Of a stretch of 64,000 nt of DNA, positions 57,853 to 64,000 are shown one piece after another (position 1 is the first letter of the stretch; the number at the start of each line of letters is the position of its first letter). The stretch lies in the NCBI GenBank assembly GCA_016125495.1, contig WGLQ01000002.1, positions 90,969-154,968 of the forward strand. The letters are read 5' to 3'. Below the pieces are notes generated by a model. It saw only the letters and a list, made by a program, of their open reading frames with translations. It was not told the origin of the DNA and ran no database searches. The translations under genes and the position numbers were made by a program. The stretch comes from Hyphomicrobiales bacterium. GTDB lineage: Bacteria; Pseudomonadota; Alphaproteobacteria; Rhizobiales; RI-29.

Positions 57853-58731
57853 TCAGTGCGGCGCATGGGACATCGTGCCGTTCGAAATGACGCAGGTCTC
57901 ACCGACATGGGCGACGAACAGGATTCGGTCCGGGCGATCGCGCCACACATTGATAGCGAGCGTGTCGCCTGGGTGGACCGGGGCTGAAAAGCGAAGACCG
58001 AATGTGATGAGGCGAGACGGCTCGTCGTTGCAGACATGGGCGAGCAACTCTCGGGCGCAGATCCCGAGGGTGCACAGGCCGTGCAGGATGGGCGCGCCGA
58101 AGCCGCCGAGCCGGGCTGCGCCCGGATCGATATGGAGCGCGTTGAGGTCACCGGAGAGGCGATAGATGTGGGCCTGGTTCGGGGCGACCGTCGTGGTGAG
58201 TTCGAAATCGGGTAGGCGGGCCGGCACCGGGTGGCGGGCAAAGGCCGTCTCGCCGCTGCCCTCGAAGGGCGGGATGTCGCCGAGCACAGCGAAGCCCCGG
58301 CGGTATGAGCCGTTGACCATGCGCACGAGGGGGGTGCCGTCGCGGTCCAACACCTCGGTCTCAGTTTCGAGCAGGCAATTGGTTTGGCCCCGCGGGACGA
58401 GGGCGGTGAGGCGCGAGCGCACGAGGACGCTGCCGGCCGCCGGCATTGGAGCGAGGAACGTGATGTGACGTTCAGCATCGAGGTCGAGGGGTCCGATCGA
58501 GGGCGGGACGTGCGCCGGATCGAGCCGCAGGCCCCGGCCGCCCCAACGGATGGGGAAGGTCGGAAAGACCGCGAATTGCGGGTGCCGCTCATGGATGAAG
58601 CGAAGGGCGATCGAGCCGATGCCGACGGCGTAGAGCAGGACGTCGCGCTGGTCGTAGGTGATTTCGAGCGGTTCGGACCACGGGCCGGGGCGCCCATCGG
58701 GGAGCGCGGAGCGAGCATCATAGGTCGGCAT
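57853..58731 (-). CDS. MaoC-like acyl dehydratase / hydratase
   Basis: A 292-residue protein with two hot-dog-fold halves. ATG 58731 follows GGGAGATCCC. The second half has the hydratase motif: YRLSGDLNALHIDPGAARLG, then GAPILHGLCTLGICAREL, with the Asp and His of the R-hydratase active site. It would add water to an enoyl-CoA or take part in a short acyl-CoA path. It sits between ccrM and rnhB on the same strand, with 209 bases before ccrM. Two-domain length fits the eukaryote-like or bacterial enoyl-CoA hydratase 2 group. Confidence 0.85.
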   Translation of the reverse strand: MPTYDARSALPDGRPGPWSEPLEITYDQRDVLLYAVGIGSIALRFIHERHPQFAVFPTFPIRWGGRGLRLDPAHVPPSIGPLDLDAERHITFLAPMPAAGSVLVRSRLTALVPRGQTNCLLETETEVLDRDGTPLVRMVNGSYRRGFAVLGDIPPFEGSGETAFARHPVPARLPDFELTTTVAPNQAHIYRLSGDLNALHIDPGAARLGGFGAPILHGLCTLGICARELLAHVCNDEPSRLITFGLRFSAPVHPGDTLAINVWRDRPDRILFVAHVGETCVISNGTMSHAPH

Positions 58732-58796
58732 GGGATCTCCCGGGTGGTGTGGCTTGGAGGCTCGCGCCACGAGGAGCGTGCGCGTCGGTCGTGCTC

Positions 58797-59573
58797 TCAG
58801 TCATGCCGGTTCCAAGGGGCGGCGGACGGAGCGCAGAGGCGGCGCACCGGGGCAAAGCTGCGGCGATGGTGCGGGGTCGGGCCGAGGCGGGCAAGGGCCT
58901 CGAGGTGGGCCGAGGTCCCGTAACCCATGTTGCTTTCCCAGCCGTAGCCCGGATGGCGGCGGGCAAGATCGGTCATCAAAGCGTCCCGCACGGTCTTTGC
59001 GATGATGGAGGCGGCTGCGATGGCGGCCATCCGCGCATCGCCGTCCACCACCGGCAGAGCGCACTCGACGCGACGGGCGAGGCCGGGCGGCAGCCGATTG
59101 CCGTCGACGAGGACGAGGGTGGGGATGGGGGGTGCTCGAAGCGAATGCGGGTTCCTGGCTCGGGCGGTGGGCCCATCGAGCAGATCGGTGAGCGCGCCCT
59201 CCATCGCCAGCATGGTCGCCTCGAGGATATTGACGCGGTCGATGGTCGCGACGTCGACGATGGCGATGCCAACGCTGGCGCTTTCGCGGATGGCGAGGGA
59301 CAGGCGCTCGCGCGCGGCGGGCGAGAGGCGCTTCGAATCGTCTATGCCCGTGCAGTCGGTGCGTGCGCCGAGACGGACCGCTGCGGCCACGACCGGCCCG
59401 GCGAGCGGTCCGCGACCAGCTTCGTCGATGCCGACGATCGCGGGGGCGGGCTTGCGCGCGGCGATCGCTTCCAGCGCCTGGTGCCCGCTGACCTCAACCG
59501 GCCGGCTGCTCCCGGCGAGTTCGGCAACGATTTCGGCAAGGCTCGCTGCCAGTCTCGGTTGCCTCGGCTTCAT
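58797..59573 (-). CDS. rnhB: Ribonuclease HII
   Basis: A 258-residue nuclease that cleaves RNA in RNA-DNA hybrids and single ribonucleotides in DNA. The first acidic pair is D50-E51 in IVGIDEAGRGPLAGPVVAAAV; LVDGNRLPPGL gives a further acidic residue, and AASIIAKTVRDALM is typical. A GWESNMGYGTSAHLEAL block ends the core. The N-terminal 45 residues extend beyond the shortest forms, as is common in this group. It lies between the MaoC-like and radical SAM genes on the same strand. Confidence 0.94.
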   Translation of the reverse strand: MKPRQPRLAASLAEIVAELAGSSRPVEVSGHQALEAIAARKPAPAIVGIDEAGRGPLAGPVVAAAVRLGARTDCTGIDDSKRLSPAARERLSLAIRESASVGIAIVDVATIDRVNILEATMLAMEGALTDLLDGPTARARNPHSLRAPPIPTLVLVDGNRLPPGLARRVECALPVVDGDARMAAIAAASIIAKTVRDALMTDLARRHPGYGWESNMGYGTSAHLEALARLGPTPHHRRSFAPVRRLCAPSAAPWNRHD

Positions 59574-59615
59574 CTCGGATCGCGCGCTCCTTCGTGGTCC
59601 ACTCGGCGAAGGTCG

Positions 59616-60731
59616 TCAGAAAAGGCGCAATTGCGCCTCGCCCGGCGCGTCGGGGCGCACGAAAAGGTCGGTGCGCAGGATCCGACGATCGGCGTTGAGG
59701 CCGAACCTGCGGCAGGCGAGACGAAAGCGCATGCCGATCTGCTCGGCGAAGGGGCCGCGGCCCCGCTGACGCACACCCCACTCGGACTCATAGTCGCGCC
59801 CACCCCTCATCGACTGCATCAGGTGGATGACACGAGCGGCCCGGTCCGGGAAGCTCTCCGTCAGCCATTCCCGGAACAGCGTCGCGATCTCGAGGGGCAG
59901 ACGCAAGAGGACGTAACCGGCTTCGCTCGCACCAGCCTCGGCGGCCTTCTCGAGAATGGCCTCGATCTCGTGGTCGGTGAGGCCTGGCACGATCGGGGCG
60001 ACCATGACCGAGGTCGGCACCCCCGCTTCCGCGAGCCGGGCGATGGCCTCGAGCCGGCGGCCCGGGGTTGCCGCGCGGGGCTCCATCGATCGCGCGGTGC
60101 GCCGGTCGAGCGTGGTGACGGAGATCGCCACCTTGACCAGATCGCGCTTGGCCATGCGCGAAAGGATGTCGAGATCGCGGAGCACGAGGGCCGACTTGGT
60201 GACGATGCCGACGGGATGGTGGGCCGCTTCGAGTACCTCGAGGATGCGCCGCGTCAGGCCCCGCTCGCGATCGACCGGCTGGTAGGGGTCGGTCACGGTG
60301 CCGAGCGCGATGGTCATGGGCCGATAACCTTTGGCCGAGAGTTCGCGGGTCAGCACTTCGGGCGCATCGACCTTGGCCGTCAGACGGGTTTCGAAGTCGA
60401 GGCCCGGCGAGAGGCCGAGGTAGGCATGGGGCGGGCGCGCATAGCAGTAGATGCAGCCGTGCTCGCAGCCCCGATAGGGATTGATGGACTGTGAGAAGCT
60501 GATGTCGGGGCTGTCGTTTCGCGTTATGACGGAGCGCGCTTTTTCCTCCTTTACGACGGTGGTCAGCGGCTCGAGTTCGGCGAGCGATTGCCAGCCGTCG
60601 TCGAACTGCTCGCGCCGCTCGCTCTCGAAGCGCCCGCTTGCGTTGCTGACGGCACCACGGCCGCGACGACGCGGCCCGGCGATCACGGCGCCGTCGCCGC
60701 TTGGGAAATCGTCGGGCTGTTCCTCGTGCAT
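59616..60731 (-). CDS. Radical SAM protein, PA0069 family
   Basis: A 371-residue protein with the radical SAM cluster C89-x3-C93-x2-C96 in GCEHGCIYCYARP, preceded by FSQSINPYRG. The sequence GTVTDPYQPVDRERGLTRR and LEVLEAAHHPVGIVTKS match the SplB-like group called PA0069. It generates a 5'-deoxyadenosyl radical for an unknown reaction. The start is placed at ATG 60731 (an open frame to 60767 exists). It heads a leftward group with rnhB and diverges from the glycosyltransferase pair. Confidence 0.88.
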   Translation of the reverse strand: MHEEQPDDFPSGDGAVIAGPRRRGRGAVSNASGRFESERREQFDDGWQSLAELEPLTTVVKEEKARSVITRNDSPDISFSQSINPYRGCEHGCIYCYARPPHAYLGLSPGLDFETRLTAKVDAPEVLTRELSAKGYRPMTIALGTVTDPYQPVDRERGLTRRILEVLEAAHHPVGIVTKSALVLRDLDILSRMAKRDLVKVAISVTTLDRRTARSMEPRAATPGRRLEAIARLAEAGVPTSVMVAPIVPGLTDHEIEAILEKAAEAGASEAGYVLLRLPLEIATLFREWLTESFPDRAARVIHLMQSMRGGRDYESEWGVRQRGRGPFAEQIGMRFRLACRRFGLNADRRILRTDLFVRPDAPGEAQLRLF

Positions 60732-60967
60732 GGTCGCCGCCGCTCCACTCGCGCGGCACCGACGCAATCATCGGAGCCGGTCCGCCGATCGAATCTTAGT
60801 CAACCGAAACGAACATATCAAGAACATAAAACGATCGAAGCACGCGCCCGAGATCATCGTGACTGCGACTTGCCGGCGGAACGAACCGCCTGTAACGATC
60901 GGCGGGGCCAAATTTCCGGGTGCGCGACTTCAGCCACGGGCACCCGGGCGCTCGCGCGCGAGGGGGC

Positions 60968-61672
60968 ATGATCTCGGTCGTCATTCCAACGCTCAACGCG
61001 GCCCGCACGCTGCCCCACACGCTCGCATCGCTGGTGCCGGGCATGGTGGAGGGCATCGTCAAGGAGGTGGTGGTCGTCGACGGCGGCTCGAGCGACGCGA
61101 CACTCGCGATCGTCGAGGAGGCGGGCGCGCGGCTCGTTGCCTCGGCGCGTGGCCGGGGAACGCAGCTCGCGGTAGGGGCCGAGGCCGCGCGCGGCGATTG
61201 GCTGCTTTTCATCCACGCCGACACCGTGCTCGAAGAAGGATGGGTGCGGGAGGTGCGCGGGCTCGTCGAGAGCGAGCGTGTGCGATGTGCCAGCGGGAGT
61301 GCGAATGCGCGGGCGGCGGCCTTTCGCTTCGCGCTCGACGATCATGGCGCCGGGCCGAGGGTGCTCGAGCAACTCGTCGGCTGGCGCTGCGCGCTGCTCG
61401 GTCTGCCTTACGGGGATCAGGGCCTGCTCGTGCATCGCCAGCGCTACGAGAATGCCGGAGGGTTTCGCGACATCCCGCTGATGGAGGATGTCGACCTCGT
61501 CGGCCGGCTCGGTCGCGGGAGCATCGTCATGCTGCGGACGCGTGCGGTGACGAGCGCCGAGCGCTTTCGCCGGAGCGGCTACGTCAAGCGCTCGGCCCGC
61601 AATCTCTTCTGCCTCACGCTTTTTTATCTCCGCGTGCCGCCGCGCATGCTCGCAAGGCTCTACGGCTCGTGA
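60968..61672 (+). CDS. Family 2 glycosyltransferase, TIGR04283-like
   Basis: A 234-residue GT-A enzyme beginning MISVVIPTLNAARTLPHTLA behind GAGGGGGC. VVVDGGSSDATLAI is the nucleotide-sugar region and LLFIHADTVLEEGW holds the HAD variant of the DxD metal site. It ends with an acidic-to-hydrophobic tail. The paired downstream gene overlaps by GTGA. Enzymes of this type are called rSAM/selenodomain-associated transferase 2 and occur with the arsenosugar path. That is a name-level link, as no selenodomain radical SAM gene is adjacent. Confidence 0.83.
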   Translation: MISVVIPTLNAARTLPHTLASLVPGMVEGIVKEVVVVDGGSSDATLAIVEEAGARLVASARGRGTQLAVGAEAARGDWLLFIHADTVLEEGWVREVRGLVESERVRCASGSANARAAAFRFALDDHGAGPRVLEQLVGWRCALLGLPYGDQGLLVHRQRYENAGGFRDIPLMEDVDLVGRLGRGSIVMLRTRAVTSAERFRRSGYVKRSARNLFCLTLFYLRVPPRMLARLYGS

Positions 61673-62409
61673 GGCATGTGCCGAAGCGGGGCGTGAATGC
61701 GGTGCGCCATGGCGCCGACAACGGGCGTGTTCCGGCGACCGTCATCGTCATGGCCAAGCTGCCGCGGGTCGGGCGGGTGAAGACGCGGCTCGGGCGCGCG
61801 ATCGGACGCGGGCGGGCAACCCAGCTCTATCGCCATATGGTGGCGGGGCTGGTCGCGCGCATCGGGCGTGACCCCCGGTTCCGTGTGGTGCTGGCGGTGA
61901 GCCCAGACAATGCCCTGGCCGACCGGTTCTGGCCATGCCACCTCGCACGCACGGCACAGGGCGCCGGTGACCTCGGCGTGCGCATGCAGCGTCTCCTCGA
62001 GCGGGCGTTGGCCGGGGAGGAGGCCGGGCGTCCGGGCGGGGCGACGATCCTGATCGGCACCGATCTGCCGGCGGTCGATGCGCCGGTACTGGCGACGGCA
62101 TTCGCCCGCCTCAAGGGAGCCGATGCCGTCCTCGGGCCGGCCGAGGACGGGGGCTTCTGGCTGGTCGGCTGGCGGGGCGGACGCGCGATGCCCGATCTGT
62201 TCGAGGGGGTCACCTGGTCGGTGTCCTCGACGCTCGCCGAGACCAAGGCCAATCTCGAAGGCCGGCGGGTGGCTCACGCCGCGACGCTCGGGGATCTCGA
62301 TACGCGCGCGGATCTCGATCGGCTCGGGCGGCTGATCGGCCGGCGGGTTCTGCCGGCCGCAGGGCGCGGTGGCGCCAGCGTGCCACCGCGCCCGATCGGT
62401 GTGATCTAG
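61669..62409 (+). CDS. DUF2064 nucleotidyl/glycosyltransferase-like protein, TIGR04282-like
   Basis: A 246-residue protein that reads from a GTG overlapping the previous stop as GTGA; a start at the later ATG of MAKLPRVGRVKTRLG is possible. The block PRVGRVKTRLGRAIG and the later ILIGTDLPAVDAP and LGPAEDGGFWLVGW are the signature of the CofC-like transferase 1 of the rSAM/selenodomain group. It is always found beside the TIGR04283-like partner, as here, so both probably act in one sugar or nucleotide transfer route. Its end overlaps the next, convergent gene by four bases. Confidence 0.83.
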   Translation: MRHVPKRGVNAVRHGADNGRVPATVIVMAKLPRVGRVKTRLGRAIGRGRATQLYRHMVAGLVARIGRDPRFRVVLAVSPDNALADRFWPCHLARTAQGAGDLGVRMQRLLERALAGEEAGRPGGATILIGTDLPAVDAPVLATAFARLKGADAVLGPAEDGGFWLVGWRGGRAMPDLFEGVTWSVSSTLAETKANLEGRRVAHAATLGDLDTRADLDRLGRLIGRRVLPAAGRGGASVPPRPIGVI

Positions 62410-63392
62410 AGGTTGAGTTGATAGGTGGCCGCAGCCCAGCGGTAGCTTGCACCCTGGCGCTCGACGTAGCCGACCGCGGGGAACGGCATATGGTAGCCCG
62501 CTGACAGCAGCTTGTCGGTCGCCGCCATGTCGAGGATGCGCTTGCGGCTGGCGACGGCCCGCTCCTTGTCCATGTCGAAGCGGACGTGCCAGTCCGGGCG
62601 CTCCAGCGAGGCCACGTAGTGGTTGCAGGCATCACCCCAGAGCAGCATGCCCTTGCCTTCGCTCTCGAGGCGGAAGGCCATGTGTCCGGGCGTGTGGCCG
62701 CTGGCATCGACGCTCGAGATGCCGGTGACGACATCGTCGCCGGGTTTGAGGAAGGTGAACTTTTCGGCGAGCGGGACGACATTCGACTGCACGAGCTTGC
62801 CGACTCGCTCGGTCGGGCCACTGGCGCGCTCGGCCGGCGACCAGAAGTCGTATTCAGCGGCCGCGGTCACGTAGCGGGCGTTGGGAAACAGCGGCTTACC
62901 GTCTTCCATCAAACCGCCGATGTGGTCCGGGTGCATGTGTGTGATGGCGACGACGTCGACGTCGGCGGGTGCGATGCCGGCCTCGGCGAAGCGGGCCGCG
63001 AGCAGGCCGGCGTTGGGTCGGCGGCCGACACCGTTACCGGCGTCGAACATGACGAGCGCTGCGCCAGTATTGACGACCACGGGTGTGAAACCGATCTCCA
63101 GTTTGGTCGCCGGAAGAAAGCGCTCCTCGACGAGCGCCGCGACCTCGGACTGCGAAACGTTCTCTCCGAAAATCGGATGGGGGCCGTCGAGCTGAATGGC
63201 GCCGTCGAAGATCGTCGTGACCTCGAAAGCGCCGAGCTTGAAGCGGCGGAAGGTGGGCGCTGCCGGGCCCAGCATCGGGGCCTTGGCGGTGGCGGGGGTC
63301 GGTGCCGTCAGGGTCGCGAGCGCCGGTAGTGTGGCGGCGGCTCCGGCGGCGAGAACGAATTGGCGGCGATCGAGGGAGGTCAACCGGGTCAT
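62406..63392 (-). CDS. Metallo-beta-lactamase-fold hydrolase, Tat-exported
   Basis: A 328-residue protein from ATG 63392 (AAGGAGTTCGCG upstream). A twin-arginine signal (DRRQFVLAAGAAATLPALA) leads it to the periplasm. The metal site is H152-x-H154-x-D156-H157 in THMHPDHIGG, with a later GHTPGHMAF and WGDACNHY for further ligands. The family splits esters, thioesters or lactones. Its stop overlaps the convergent transferase gene by four bases. The substrate is unknown. Confidence 0.88.
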   Translation of the reverse strand: MTRLTSLDRRQFVLAAGAAATLPALATLTAPTPATAKAPMLGPAAPTFRRFKLGAFEVTTIFDGAIQLDGPHPIFGENVSQSEVAALVEERFLPATKLEIGFTPVVVNTGAALVMFDAGNGVGRRPNAGLLAARFAEAGIAPADVDVVAITHMHPDHIGGLMEDGKPLFPNARYVTAAAEYDFWSPAERASGPTERVGKLVQSNVVPLAEKFTFLKPGDDVVTGISSVDASGHTPGHMAFRLESEGKGMLLWGDACNHYVASLERPDWHVRFDMDKERAVASRKRILDMAATDKLLSAGYHMPFPAVGYVERQGASYRWAAATYQLNL

Positions 63393-63845
63393 CGCGAACT
63401 CCTTGGGTGCTTTGCTGGATGCTGTCGGGGCTCGATGGTGTCGGGTGCTGGTGGGTGCTTCGAGCGCACCTCGGTGTGCTTTGGTGTTGCTTTGCGATTT
63501 CTTCAAGGTCGCGTCGAGGTCGTCCGGGTCCGGCGAGCGCGAGGCGGTGGCGAGAGTGCCGCGCGGGCTGCAGGAGCCGACCGATAGAGAGCCGAAGACG
63601 AGCCGGTCGGCAACGCCCATGGCGCACCTCCGTGCCACCTCACCAAGAGTTGAGCGGGCGCCCGCGCGACAGGGGGTGCGCGCTCGAGGAACAGCGAACG
63701 GCGTTCCGCTCAAACTTTTCTGGCTGTTCCAGAAGATTTTTGAAGAACTCTGCTCTAAGATGCGGCCATCACGCACACGGGCGGCAACTCGAGACGCTGT
63801 CACACACCACGGCGGACGGTGTCGAAACATCAACGGGAGTTTGCG
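63393..63845. other. Intergenic region before the caspase-like gene
   Basis: A 453-base gap between diverging genes. A weak hairpin TTCTGG/CCAGAA (63718-63734) is followed by GATTTTTG on the + strand and looks terminator-like, but no gene ends there. A second GGAAC/GTTCC pair lies just before it. Short open frames on both strands show Arg/Ser-rich translations and are not called. No RNA gene is seen. Confidence 0.35.
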
Positions 63846-64000
63846 ATGCTCAGTTTGAGACGAATTGTCGGTATCGCGGCAGCGATGCTCGCGGCGCTGA
63901 CGGCGCCGACCCTGGCCAACGCCAAGGAACGACATGCCATCATCATCGCCAACAAGGATTACACGCACGCGGCCGGCGTCGATTTCGCGATGCGCGATGC
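63846..64000 (+). CDS. Secreted caspase-like (peptidase C14) protein, N-terminal part (cut by window edge)
   Basis: About 51 residues are visible from ATG 63846. A signal peptide (basic LRRIV then AAAMLAALTAPTLANA) is followed by KERHAIIIANKDYTHAAGV and DFAMRDA. This is the usual opening of the bacterial caspase-like p20 domain (a VIGN.Y...L..A..DA pattern, with the conserved acidic residue near its end). The His-Cys catalytic pair would lie further right. It would be a periplasmic or extracellular protease. The call is from the first part only. Confidence 0.6.
   Translation, partial: MLSLRRIVGIAAAMLAALTAPTLANAKERHAIIIANKDYTHAAGVDFAMRD

Noticed and set aside
59616-60731. Radical SAM gene as the arsenosugar ArsS partner of the transferase pair
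   Set aside because: Its blocks fit the PA0069/SplB-like group and no selenodomain is present.
63360-63587. A 75-residue open frame on the + strand
   Set aside because: No ribosome binding site, skewed composition, and it overlaps the start of the metallo-beta-lactamase-fold gene.

Overview
The window is high-GC chromosomal DNA from an alphaproteobacterium, most likely a member of the Hyphomicrobiales (Rhizobiales). The evidence is a split F0 ATP synthase operon (atpI-B-E-G-F) without F1 genes beside it, a CcrM-type DNA methyltransferase, the block smc / DsbA-like / DUF721 / mutY / ccrM / rnhB, and a ROSE-type RNA thermometer in front of an hsp20 gene. Every call is from reading translations and motifs; no database search was run.

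Layout. 1-5.2 kb: a leftward set with an S9 peptidase, a malonyl-CoA synthetase and the agmatine-to-putrescine pair (aguB, aguA; aguA runs off the left edge). 5.5-12.9 kb: the rightward glutamate synthase genes gltB and gltD, separated by a small membrane protein gene and a glutathione transferase gene. 13-15 kb: an RraB-like gene and a choline-sulfatase-like gene cut by one in-frame TGA. 15-24.6 kb: envelope genes (SGNH/DUF459 protein, MltB-type transglycosylase, galU, outer-membrane barrel, kdsD, NfeD) and hemH. 24.8 kb: tRNA-Phe(GAA).

26-41 kb is the accessory region of most interest. A tightly packed leftward operon (38.3 to 27.2 kb) encodes a glycine-betaine-type binding protein, its ATPase, a double-length fused permease, a choline-kinase-like protein, two large FAD/GcvT dehydrogenases of the dimethylglycine/sarcosine dehydrogenase type, and a second choline-kinase-like protein. 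It diverges from a DeoR-family regulator followed by a protein resembling the large subunit of N,N-dimethylformamidase, and it converges on a Fe(II)/2-oxoglutarate oxygenase gene. Together these look like uptake, phosphorylation and stepwise oxidative demethylation of an N-methylated amine. The substrate is not identified.

41-46 kb: a DUF1826 gene behind a perfect palindrome resembling a Zur operator, a divergent pair matching the two halves of MnmC (FAD oxidase and MnmD methyltransferase), hsp20 with heat-shock promoter and thermometer, and an alpha/beta hydrolase. 46-49 kb: ATP synthase F0. 49-60.7 kb: smc, two DsbA-like oxidoreductases, a DciA-like protein, mutY, ccrM, a MaoC-type hydratase, rnhB and a PA0069-type radical SAM protein. 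61-64 kb: an overlapping pair of small glycosyltransferase genes, a Tat-exported metallo-beta-lactamase-fold protein, and the start of a secreted caspase-like protein cut by the right edge.
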